This document shows positions 7,626-14,755 of a stretch of DNA of 64,000 nt, piece by piece. The stretch is from Bacillus sp. X1(2014) (GTDB taxonomy: Bacteria; Bacillota; Bacilli; Bacillales_B; DSM-18226): positions 124,001 through 188,000 of the forward strand of contig NZ_VEED01000004.1 in assembly GCF_007678255.1 (NCBI RefSeq), given 5' to 3'. The notes below the pieces were generated by a model, which saw nothing but the letters and a program-made list of their open reading frames with translations, had not been told where the DNA came from and did no database searches. The number at the start of each line of letters is the position of its first letter. Position 1 is the first letter of the stretch. The translations under genes were made by a program, and so were the position numbers.

Positions 7626-7889
7626 TCATGGTAGTTGAGTAAGTAAAATCAAACTATTCTTTAAAATTTTAGAAGAGAATATACAATGAACAAAATGCCA
7701 AGAGAGACCCAAAATCACATTATTCTTTTTGTAATTCACATTTTTATATTCTTGATATCCTAATACTAAAAATATAAATCCTGTTAATAATCCAATAGAC
7801 ATGTCGTAAAATTTAGAAATAAAAATGTCGTGTCCCCAAAATAAAATAAAAACTCCAAATAATAATAATATTGTTTTTAAAATTCTCAC
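7626..7889 (-). CDS. Small membrane protein, unknown
   Basis: 87 aa. Two transmembrane helices are predicted, residues ~5-20 (ILLLFGVFILFWG) and ~31-46 (SIGLLTGFIFLVLGY), followed by a basic stretch. The last ~30 residues look unlike the rest and may be read through after a frameshift. No convincing ribosome site or family. It could be a decayed gene. Confidence 0.4.
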   Translation of the reverse strand: MRILKTILLLFGVFILFWGHDIFISKFYDMSIGLLTGFIFLVLGYQEYKNVNYKKNNVILGLSWHFVHCIFSSKILKNSLILLTQLP

Positions 7890-8329
7890 TCTAAAATCCC
7901 TTTCGTTTATTTTCCTATTATATTAATATAATACAATTTTTGTAGGTCATTAGGTAAAATTTCTCTGAATCTTTCTTCAACTAAACTGCCACGTTAGTTT
8001 AATTAAAGGAGAATGAGAATTACCTATCGAGGTTATGTATTTTTGCTGGTGAAAATTTTTTTTACAACTTCATTTATCTAAAATTGGAAAATCCATAACC
8101 ATCCCCTCTCTTTAGACTCATTACCATTTACCAACGTCATTCGAGTACCAGTGTTACAGTAACCCTTAAAGGGGAAAGTATTACACCTCAGTTAAATCAG
8201 ATGAACGCTAACGAACCATTCCCCTAAAGATTAAAGTTAATTCGCTTAGAATTATCCTCAGCAATACAATTTTGCTTTTCAGTGACATCCGATATAATTA
8301 GAGAAAAATACGGTGAGGAAGATGTTTCT
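7890..8329. other. Non-coding gap with repeat fragment and a palindrome
   Basis: No gene seen. It holds a third copy of the CTGCCACGTTA motif (about 7989) and the palindrome GTTACAGTAAC (about 8152-8163) ahead of the zinc-ribbon gene; the palindrome could be an operator, but nothing in the sequence proves this. Confidence 0.35.
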
Positions 8330-8560
8330 ATGAAAAGAAAAATCGAAGTGGAGGAAGAAAGTGTTATTATAGATGGGTTTGAAATTGGTGGTCAATTTGT
8401 TCGTGACTTTTGTAAAAACTGCGGATATGAACTAATTCTTTATGAAGACTACGACTCAGAATTTTGTCCTGAATGTAACGAGTGGGCTTCTGATTGTTGT
8501 GGCGATACCGATTGCATGTTTTGTAAGGATAGACCATTAAAACCCTTGCCGAATTATTAA
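8330..8560 (+). CDS. Small acidic zinc-ribbon protein
   Basis: 76 aa from ATG 8330, with GTGAGGAAG about 11 nt upstream; an in-frame GTG at 8282 has no site. Cysteines occur as CKNCGY, CPECNE, CCGDTDC and CMFCKD, enough for two zinc sites. The N-terminus is charged (MKRKIEVEEES). Similar small double-ribbon proteins are common in phages and plasmids without assigned function. A hairpin overlapping the stop probably ends transcription. Confidence 0.6.
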   Translation: MKRKIEVEEESVIIDGFEIGGQFVRDFCKNCGYELILYEDYDSEFCPECNEWASDCCGDTDCMFCKDRPLKPLPNY

Positions 8561-8573
8561 CTCGGGTTTTTAA
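8538..8573 (+). terminator. Weak terminator after the zinc-ribbon gene
   Basis: AAAACCC and GGGTTTT form a 7-bp stem with an 18-nt loop, followed by TTTAAA; it overlaps the stop codon. Confidence 0.45.
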
Positions 8574-8575
8574 AT

Positions 8576-8960
8576 TTGGTGTCTATCCATAGTAGACGTG
8601 AGACCGCCCTGAGGAGACCCCCCTGCCCCCATTGGGACGGGTACTCCAAGATCAAGGATGATTCTGGAGAGAGGCTGACTCCAATAGCTAATGTGGATAT
8701 GTATACTGATAGTTATATAGTAGTCAGTGATGGTAATGCCTTACCCTTCTCACTGTGACTGTGCTGGTAGTACTTGTATGGTACTACTAGTACTGGTGGT
8801 ACTGATTGATACTCACTGATACTGTACTATCCTTGCCTGTCACTGAGGCTGACTGCATCCACTCCCCTGTCCTGTTATCCCCTTGGGATTACCATTGTAT
8901 CTGTAGCCTGTAGCCGTGACAGTAGCCCACTCATGGGCATAGCTACGACATAATATACCC
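8576..8960. other. GC-richer, hairpin-rich non-coding stretch
   Basis: About 385 bp with 45-60% GC in sub-blocks, against roughly a third around it. Only a 60-codon frame of poor composition lies in it. Stems seen: GTCTA/TAGAC (8581), a nested AGTCA-GTGA-GGTAA/TTACC-TCAC-TGACT hairpin (8722-8760), GTAGTAC/GTACTAC (8767-8787), AGTAC/GTACT (8790-8804) and GCCCA/TGGGC (near 8927). Short direct repeats of ACTGAT and GTAGCC also occur. Candidates are a structured RNA or a single-strand replication origin of a plasmid-like element; neither is proven. Confidence 0.45.
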
Positions 8961-9047
8961 CCCATTATTTTTGATCCTGATACCCCCTTTTTTTAAATTC
9001 TTGTTTAGCAGCCTAACCACTAATAAAAAAAATCTCTTATAAAAAAA

Positions 9048-9135
9048 GCGTCATAACTTAAAAGTATTGACACCATTTTAAGAGAACTGTAATATCAAGG
9101 TATCAAATGGCGTCATAACATAGTGTCATAAATAA
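9048..9135. promoter_or_regulatory. res-like recombination region with the resolvase promoter
   Basis: Three GTGTCATAA/GCGTCATAAC-type repeats (about 9048, 9110 and 9122) precede the resolvase, as in Tn3-type res sites. Embedded is a good sigma-A promoter: TTGACA 9067-9072, 17-bp spacer, TAATAT 9090-9095. Overlap of the promoter with subsites implies autorepression by the resolvase, as known for TnpR systems. Confidence 0.6.
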
Positions 9136-9160
9136 ACCACAAAAAAGGGGTTAATACATA

Positions 9161-9715
9161 ATGAAATATGGCTATGCAAGGGTATCAACAGTAAATCAGG
9201 ATTTAGAGGCACAGCTACAATCCTTAGAGAAAGAGGGCTGTGAGAAAATATTTTCTGAGAAGTTCACAGGGACTAAAGCTGACAGACCACAATTTCAAGA
9301 ATTACTATCCATTCTCCAACAAGGTGATACGCTGGTAGTTACTAAACTAGACAGATTCGCAAGATCAACTGTGGACGGTATTCAGACGGTTAAAGCTTTA
9401 TTTGAAAAAGGTGTAAAGGTACATATCTTAAACATGGGTTTAGTTGAGAATACACCTAATGGTAAATTAATATTCAGTGTTCTTAGTGCCTTTGCTGAGT
9501 TTGAAAGGGATATGATTGTAGAACGTACTCAGGAAGGCAAAGCAATCGCCAAGCAGCGTGAAGACTTTAGAGAGGGCAGACCCAATAAATTCACTAAGAA
9601 ACAGCTAAATCACGCTTTAAAGTTGTTAGAAACTCATTCATATAAAGAAGTAGAGGAAACAACAGGCATTAGCAAAAGTACACTAATAAGGGCTAAGAAG
9701 AAAGCGACTCTTTGA
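9161..9715 (+). CDS. TnpR/Hin-type serine resolvase
   Basis: 184 aa, the normal length for a small serine resolvase-invertase. The N-terminal catalytic domain shows [10 protein letters not shown] with nucleophile Ser9, then [10 protein letters not shown] and [13 protein letters not shown] with its conserved arginines. The C-terminal ~45 residues ([10 protein letters not shown], then [19 protein letters not shown]) are the DNA-binding HTH. It catalyses site-specific recombination at res, usually resolving plasmid multimers or cointegrates. AAAGGGG precedes the ATG. The res-like repeats directly upstream fit. It is probably a plasmid-type stability function of the element, separate from the integrase at 11889-13331. 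Confidence 0.9.
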   Translation: MKYGYARVSTVNQDLEAQLQSLEKEGCEKIFSEKFTGTKADRPQFQELLSILQQGDTLVVTKLDRFARSTVDGIQTVKALFEKGVKVHILNMGLVENTPNGKLIFSVLSAFAEFERDMIVERTQEGKAIAKQREDFREGRPNKFTKKQLNHALKLLETHSYKEVEETTGISKSTLIRAKKKATL

Positions 9716-9904
9716 CCAGTGTCGTTTTTTGCCCCCCCCAACTGTGATCTCCAAAAATACGTTTAATCCTATGTGTTTGTGATTTCAAAAATATGGAGGC
9801 CATTAACCCCTTGATACACCTAGGTTTCTGCCCATAAAAAAGTTTCAATAGGCACAATCTCTAACAACCCTCTCCCTGCTTTTTAACTCTTGCTTAAATA
9901 AAAA

Positions 9905-9963
9905 AAGACTATCAAATGATAGCCTAAAGTAAGGGGGGAGTGAAAACGGGAGAGACACTCCCC
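9905..9963. terminator. Two hairpins in the 9716-10031 gap
   Basis: GACTATC-AAAT-GATAGCC (9907-9924) is followed on the minus strand by a T7 run and probably terminates the minus-strand gene ending at 10032. GGGGAGTG and CACTCCCC (9935-9963) form a second 8-bp stem with a 13-nt loop. The remainder of the gap, including a run of about nine C after 9731, shows nothing coding. Confidence 0.55.
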
Positions 9964-10031
9964 TAACCTAATTTATACCATTCTTTTAGTAACTTTAATC
10001 CATTAAAAAACACCCTAGAGGTGCTATATGT

Positions 10032-10712
10032 TTATTCGTTAATTTTTCTATTTCTAAAAAATTTTATAAATCTTAATCCAAAATCTGTAAAAGCAGTATC
10101 TTCTTTTGGTGATTGTATTGCATCAAATGTTCCTGCATCGATAATAAATACTCTTCTCAGTCCTAATTGTACTAATTTATTATCGATATACTCTATGCTT
10201 GTTCCATCAAATTCAAAATTTTCGATGTTATACGTCTCTTGATTATTAACTTCATTATTATAAAGTTGTAACATTCTTGCTATTTCTTTTTTTCTAAGAC
10301 TCCTTAAAACATCATAATACTCATATAGATGATCCTCTTCATACATCGAGTCATTTATTATCGATTCAAACCCATTTACGAATATTTTAATTTTTTCTTC
10401 TTGTTCTTCTTGAAGAATGTTTTTAAGTATTAGAGGTAATGCTTTTTCTTGAATGAATTTTTCTTCGTGTTCAGTTAAAACAACATTCATATTTTGAATC
10501 ACATCATTTATTGCATTAAGACCCTTTTTTAATTTTCTAATCTGTAAGCTTTGCATTACATTACTTATAATGGGGGCTACCCCTTCTAAAACACCATAAC
10601 CCCAGTCAAAAGCTTCACTTCCTAATGTACCTTCTTTTATACCGATTAACTTTTTTAAATAGCCGTCAAGGTTCCCTAATACATCTAATAAAGATTCAAT
10701 CTTATCTGGCAT
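10032..10712 (-). CDS. Uncharacterised 226-aa protein of the mobile element
   Basis: ATG 10712 is chosen because AAAGGGGGT lies about 12 nt upstream; the longer frame from 10742 would put that site inside the gene. The protein is mostly helical and charged (LKKGLNAINDVIQNMN; ILQEEQEEKIKIFVNGFES). A compact C-terminal part is of mixed structure (LGLRRVFIIDAGTFDAI). No membrane helix, no cysteine motif, no recognisable enzyme signature. It stands alone between a replication-type HTH gene and a resolvase, so it could be accessory or defence cargo. Function unknown. Confidence 0.6.
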   Translation of the reverse strand: MPDKIESLLDVLGNLDGYLKKLIGIKEGTLGSEAFDWGYGVLEGVAPIISNVMQSLQIRKLKKGLNAINDVIQNMNVVLTEHEEKFIQEKALPLILKNILQEEQEEKIKIFVNGFESIINDSMYEEDHLYEYYDVLRSLRKKEIARMLQLYNNEVNNQETYNIENFEFDGTSIEYIDNKLVQLGLRRVFIIDAGTFDAIQSPKEDTAFTDFGLRFIKFFRNRKINE

Positions 10713-10924
10713 CAATTGGAAATTACCCCCTTTCATTTTCACTAAATAAGTTCGACAAAAGGAGAATTTTCCCTGCCAAAATTCCTAGATTATTTATTAG
10801 CTATTTGCAGGGGCACCAGTTAGTAGTTCAAAAATTAGACGTTAATACATTCTTTACTTTAATAATTATTCTATATCCTTCACAGTTATCTTTTATATCT
10901 TATCTTAGTTATTTCTTAGAATAT

Positions 10925-10942
10925 GGATACCTTTAGGTATCC
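10925..10942. terminator. Perfect hairpin
   Basis: GGATACC-TTTA-GGTATCC; seven perfect pairs with a tetraloop, followed by TTGTATAT. Possible terminator or structural element in the 10743-11141 gap, which has no gene. Confidence 0.4.
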
Positions 10943-10998
10943 TTGTATATCTTTATATATTATATCTTCTTATATTATATCTTAATAACGTCTAGTTT

Positions 10999-11052
10999 CC
11001 GAACTATCCCAAGTTTAATTATTGAACTATGCTAAATTCAATTATTGAACTA
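10999..11052. repeat. Iteron-like TTGAACTA repeats at 23-bp spacing
   Basis: CCGAACTA (10999), TTGAACTA (11022) and TTGAACTA (11045) are exactly 23 bp apart; the last two share ATTATTGAACTAT. An inverted copy TAGTTCAA occurs at 10824, and CTAGT-AA-ACTAG lies at 11076-11087. Regular spacing near two helical turns beside a replication-type HTH gene resembles plasmid iterons or an operator array. Confidence 0.5.
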
Positions 11053-11141
11053 TTCCACTTCGCGGTTTTAATAATCTAGTAAACTAGTGATTAATAACTG
11101 ATTACAAATACTGATATAATGAGTTTTTTCTGTTTTATTAA

Positions 11142-11753
11142 TCACATTAGATTCTGTTCCCTCATAAACTGTCTATATTCCTCAAAAGACATATCCTTAG
11201 TAAGTTCGACTATTTCCTCATCTGTATATTTTTTGGCTGTACTATCTACCTTGTAAGATTCTACCCTTGGTTCAATTCTCACAGCCTTAAATTCCTGTTC
11301 CTGTTCTTCTATAGATTCTTTAAACTGTTGTAATCGTTGCTTATCACGTTCAGCCTGTATATTTTTCTTGATCTTTTTAGATTGGAGTCTTTCTACCATA
11401 TCAGGAACTTGTTTATATAATTCCGCCTGTTCTAAGGGCTTATAGACAACATAAACGTTGTTACCCTTATAGCCCTGCCCCTTTTTAATTAAGCCCACGG
11501 CCACCAATTTTTTTATTGCCTCAGTCAATGTACCTCTAGATAAATTTGTATAAACTTCTAATTGGTCAATAGTGGGGAAAGCATAACCAATGCTATCATT
11601 AAACAACTTGTATAATCTTAGGTACACGATTAAGTCATTTCCTGAAATTAAACCCAGTTCTATATAGTCGTGGATTGAATTAGGAACTTTCCTATACTGG
11701 TCAGGAACGTTTTCTCTTCTCATTGTAATTTTACTACTTTCTACTGTTGTCAT
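11142..11753 (-). CDS. Replication-type winged-HTH protein (HTH_36-like)
   Basis: 203 aa. Residues ~15-105 form a winged HTH of the sort found in plasmid and phage replication initiators: PNSIHDYIELGLISGNDLIVYL, then PTIDQLEVYTNLSRGTL and VGLIKKGQGYKGNNVY. The C-terminal half is a charged coiled coil (KKIKKNIQAERDKQRLQ) ending FEEYRQFMREQNLM, possibly for partner binding. AGAGGAAAT precedes the ATG. TTGAACTA-type repeats occur both in its upstream region (11782-11798) and downstream (10999-11052), which fits a protein that binds them. Replication initiator or regulator is inferred. Confidence 0.65.
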   Translation of the reverse strand: MTTVESSKITMRRENVPDQYRKVPNSIHDYIELGLISGNDLIVYLRLYKLFNDSIGYAFPTIDQLEVYTNLSRGTLTEAIKKLVAVGLIKKGQGYKGNNVYVVYKPLEQAELYKQVPDMVERLQSKKIKKNIQAERDKQRLQQFKESIEEQEQEFKAVRIEPRVESYKVDSTAKKYTDEEIVELTKDMSFEEYRQFMREQNLM

Positions 11754-11781
11754 ACTTTATTTCCTCTTTTCTTTTGTTTGT

Positions 11782-11798
11782 AGTTCAAAAAATGAACT
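11782..11798. promoter_or_regulatory. Inverted repeat AGTTCA-N5-TGAACT upstream of the HTH gene
   Basis: Perfect 6-bp arms; one arm with the flanking T and A is a copy of the TTGAACTA repeat. It lies 29 bp ahead of the start codon, a good place for autoregulation. Confidence 0.45.
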
Positions 11799-11849
11799 CA
11801 CTTACTTACTTGCAGAAAAAGAGGAAAATGGGACAGCAGTCAGTCATTA

Positions 11850-11885
11850 AAATAAAAAAATAGTCAGGGGTTAATTTCCCTGACT
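11850..11885 (-). terminator. Terminator of the integrase gene
   Basis: AGTCAGGG and CCCTGACT form an 8-bp stem; the minus strand continues into ATTTTTTTATT just past the integrase stop at 11889. Confidence 0.75.
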
Positions 11886-11888
11886 GAA

Positions 11889-13331
11889 TTAATCTTTAAA
11901 TTGAATGTCAATGCTTATATCGTTGCCTTCCCTAATGTAAACAATTTTGTCAATAATACTTTTCAACGTTCTATTTTGGCTGTCTACAGCTTGGGTTTCT
12001 AGGTTGGTTAAGTTTTCTAATATTTTTTCGATATATTCAATATCGTTAGAAACGTTACTATTAGCAATAGCCTCTAAGGTGTCCTCATGCCTTTGTTTAA
12101 GTTTCTTTATTTCTTCATCCAATTCCTTGTCTTTATCTGAGAATCTTAATTCAGTGATTCTTTCTTTTAGCAACAAGTCCAATAGCTTATCCTTTTCTTT
12201 CTCTTTGCCTTTTATCAGTTTCTCAAAGCCCTTTAATTCCTTCTGTAGTGCCTCTAATCTATCGTTGGAACTTCCCTCATACAATCTTTCCAGCTGTACC
12301 TGAACTACTCCTATACGTTCATTTACATCCTTATAAACCTTGGGTAAGATATGCCGTAAATTAGCACCCTTATTATCACAGATTTCACCGTATTTATAGG
12401 CATTACACTTTTGAAGGAAAACATATTTACGTTGTACTAAGTTAATTGACATTAAACGTCCGCATTTCCCACATACAATGAGTTTTTCCAGAGGACTAAT
12501 GATATCATGAATACGTAAGGAAAATCGCCGTCTATTTGCTAATGTATTTTTTACTTGTAAAAATTCTTCAGGGGTTATGATTGCTTCATGGTTGTTTTTT
12601 TTAGTAACCTTTTCATTAAACTTTTCAGACTTAAAACTATACTCCCCTATATACGTTCTGTTATTCAATAATCTACTAATAGCAGAGGAGGTAAAGTCAT
12701 TCCCTCTTTGTGTCTTTATTCCGTCCCTGTGTAATCGTACTGCAATTTCTGTAGTTGAATAACCTTCTATAGTCTCTCGGAAGATACGCTTTACTACAAG
12801 TGCTTCAATTTCGTCTGGTTCTATCTGCAAATTTTTATTCTTTTTATACCCATAGGGAGGAGTTCCTATATATTTACCGTCTCTAGCACTAAGAAGTCTT
12901 CCTAGGTGCATTTTCTCGCTTGTTTCCTCGTACACCATTTCATTAAATACGCCTTTTAGAACTCCCATCATTTTATTAGTCTTTTCGGCAGGATCAATAG
13001 TTCCATCAAGTAAAGAATGAATAACCATCTTATGTTTTACCAATAATTTAAATAGTTTTAGTTGCTGTTCTAGGTCACGGGTAAGCCTGCCTAAATCACT
13101 AATAACTAAAACTTGAAATTTGCCGGTTTTAATATGGTTTATTAATTGATTATAGGCCTCTCTTTCATCGTCCTTGGACGACCCTATTTCCTCGAAATAA
13201 TGGGTAGGGTCTATGTTATTCTTTTTACAGTATTCGTATAACTCTTTTTTGAATTTCTGTAAGTCCTCATTTTCACCTCTAGATTTACGATTGTATAATA
13301 GTCCTGATATTAAGTTTTTTGAAGTTGCCAA
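11889..13331 (-). CDS. Large serine recombinase (integrase)
   Basis: 480 aa from a TTG start; AAGGAG lies about 10 nt upstream. The N-terminal resolvase domain has LLYNRKSRGE (nucleophile likely Ser17), VISDLGRLTRD and the conserved helix E. The recombinase domain spans ~155-260 (PPYGYKKN, then GIKTQRGNDFTSSAISRLLNN and TYIGEY). A zinc ribbon with CGKCGR and later cysteines follows, then a long coiled coil (~340-440). These enzymes integrate phages and conjugative or mobilisable elements by attP x attB recombination. It is the last element gene, reading away from the boundary with the truncated HAD gene 45 bp off, which fits an integrase beside attR. Confidence 0.93.
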   Translation of the reverse strand: MATSKNLISGLLYNRKSRGENEDLQKFKKELYEYCKKNNIDPTHYFEEIGSSKDDEREAYNQLINHIKTGKFQVLVISDLGRLTRDLEQQLKLFKLLVKHKMVIHSLLDGTIDPAEKTNKMMGVLKGVFNEMVYEETSEKMHLGRLLSARDGKYIGTPPYGYKKNKNLQIEPDEIEALVVKRIFRETIEGYSTTEIAVRLHRDGIKTQRGNDFTSSAISRLLNNRTYIGEYSFKSEKFNEKVTKKNNHEAIITPEEFLQVKNTLANRRRFSLRIHDIISPLEKLIVCGKCGRLMSINLVQRKYVFLQKCNAYKYGEICDNKGANLRHILPKVYKDVNERIGVVQVQLERLYEGSSNDRLEALQKELKGFEKLIKGKEKEKDKLLDLLLKERITELRFSDKDKELDEEIKKLKQRHEDTLEAIANSNVSNDIEYIEKILENLTNLETQAVDSQNRTLKSIIDKIVYIREGNDISIDIQFKD

Positions 13332-13339
13332 AACGTGTT

Positions 13340-13385
13340 CACTCCTTATATATAAGTTTTACACGTAATTATCACCCTATTCATT
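13340..13385. mobile_element. Predicted right junction of the integrated element
   Basis: The sequence switches here from element genes (integrase start 13331) to chromosome (HAD gene stop 13377). The HAD reading frame ends at TCA AAT GAA TAG, where Cof-type relatives normally continue, so the crossover probably lies within a few bases of the stop. The matching left junction should carry the missing 3' part of the HAD gene, outside this window. Confidence 0.5.
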
Positions 13386-14129
13386 TGAACGGGTAATAAA
13401 ATTTGCAGCATCTTTTAATTCTTGTACTGCATTTCGAACAGCAAAGCTATAGCTAGCACGAGTCATGAGTTCTAAATCATTGTAACCGTCTCCGAATGCC
13501 ATTGTTTCTTCAGGAGAAACATTCAATAAACGCTGCAAGTGTTCAACGGTAGTTCCCTTATGAACATTAGCATTTGCAATGTCAATCCAAGCTGCTTCAG
13601 AAGCAACTATATAAGCAGACTCAAAAAATGGATTTAGCTTTTCTCTGGTTTCCATACACCTTAACAAAGGGTCGTGAATAGTGATTTTAACAAAGTCATC
13701 TGTTATTTCATTAAAATCACTGACTTGTCTTACTTGCGCATAGGACCCTCTGACAATTGTTGCTTCTTCACGAGGGATGTTTTCTTTTATTACCGCACCG
13801 TTTTTAGTACATGCAATAATGGTATGCTCTAAGCTTAATTCCTCAAGTAGACGTATAATTTCCAGTCCTAATTTATTACTTAACAAAGATTCATACACAA
13901 ATTCTCCGTTATGCTTGATTCGAGTTGCGCTATCCCCTAAAATCCATAAATCTTCTGTTTCATCACCAAATAATTCTTCTACACGTTCACATTGCTTGCC
14001 AGTAACAGGCGCAAAAACAACACCTTTTTCTTTCATGATCTTTTTTACATCCTGGTACAGTTCCCTGTTAAAATCACCTCTATTATTCAAAAACGTTCCG
14101 TCCATATCAGTTAACACTAACTTAATCAT
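13377..14129 (-). CDS. Cof-type HAD phosphatase, probably 3'-truncated
   Basis: 250 aa. HAD motifs: DMDGTFLNN (nucleophile Asp8), VTGKQ, a conserved Lys in DDFVKITIH, and AFGDGYNDLELM for the Mg2+ site. Cof-subfamily enzymes dephosphorylate sugar or cofactor phosphates. The protein stops at AANFITRSNE, where relatives usually carry on with a DEDGV-type helix of 15-30 residues, so the last part seems lost to integration of the neighbouring element. It is the last gene of an operon with ROK, MFS and acetyltransferase genes, suggesting sugar-phosphate turnover. The core fold is complete, so activity may persist. Confidence 0.85.
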   Translation of the reverse strand: MIKLVLTDMDGTFLNNRGDFNRELYQDVKKIMKEKGVVFAPVTGKQCERVEELFGDETEDLWILGDSATRIKHNGEFVYESLLSNKLGLEIIRLLEELSLEHTIIACTKNGAVIKENIPREEATIVRGSYAQVRQVSDFNEITDDFVKITIHDPLLRCMETREKLNPFFESAYIVASEAAWIDIANANVHKGTTVEHLQRLLNVSPEETMAFGDGYNDLELMTRASYSFAVRNAVQELKDAANFITRSNE

Positions 14130-14153
14130 ATAGTTTCCTCCTAAACTTGTATT

Positions 14154-14714
14154 CTATTCTTCTATTTGTTTAATAATCCTTGCAGGATTTCCACCTACAA
14201 CCACATCATCCGGGACATCTTTTGTTACGACCGCACCTGAAGCGATGACGACATTATTTCCTATGTTCACTCCGGGATTTATCACTGCTCTACCGCCAAT
14301 CCAGACATTATCGCCGATATTAACTGGTTTTCCGAATTCTGCGCCTGAGATTCTTTCTTTTGCACTTATTGGGTGAGTCGCGGTATAAATGTGAACTCCT
14401 GGGGCAATCATGCAGTTCTCACCAATCCGAATCTCACAAACATCCAAAAAAACACAGTCATAATTAGCATAGAAATTTTGACCCACGTGAATGTTATACC
14501 CGTAATCACAACGGAACGTAGGCTCGATATATAAATTCTCTCCAGTGGAACCAAAGAGTTCTTTTAACAATTCTGTTCTTTGGTTTTTATCTGTTTCAAG
14601 TGATTGATTAAATAGTCTCGTTAACCGTCTAGCATTCTTTCTTTCTCTACTTAATTCAGGGTCAGCTGCATTATAAAGTTCACCATTCAACATTTTTTCT
14701 TTTTCGGTTATCAT
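14154..14714 (-). CDS. Maltose/galactoside O-acetyltransferase family (left-handed beta-helix)
   Basis: 186 aa, typical for the Maa/LacA/NodL group. The N-terminal Mac domain reads [18 protein letters not shown]. Hexapeptide repeats run from ~70 to the end ([36 protein letters not shown] with the catalytic His, and [17 protein letters not shown]). The enzyme transfers acetyl from acetyl-CoA to sugars, forming cytosolic trimers. It lies between the MFS transporter (41 bp) and the HAD gene (24 bp) in one operon, so acetylation of an incoming sugar is a plausible task. The substrate cannot be read from sequence. Confidence 0.92.
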   Translation of the reverse strand: MITEKEKMLNGELYNAADPELSRERKNARRLTRLFNQSLETDKNQRTELLKELFGSTGENLYIEPTFRCDYGYNIHVGQNFYANYDCVFLDVCEIRIGENCMIAPGVHIYTATHPISAKERISGAEFGKPVNIGDNVWIGGRAVINPGVNIGNNVVIASGAVVTKDVPDDVVVGGNPARIIKQIEE

Positions 14715-14755
14715 TTTTTTATCTCCTTATTTTCAGTTGTCCACTTCCCTTCTAA

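Noticed and set aside
8576..8758. 60-codon plus-strand frame (MVSIHSRRETALRRPP start) as a gene
   Set aside because: Unusual composition, no ribosome site, and it lies in the hairpin-rich stretch; no conserved pattern.
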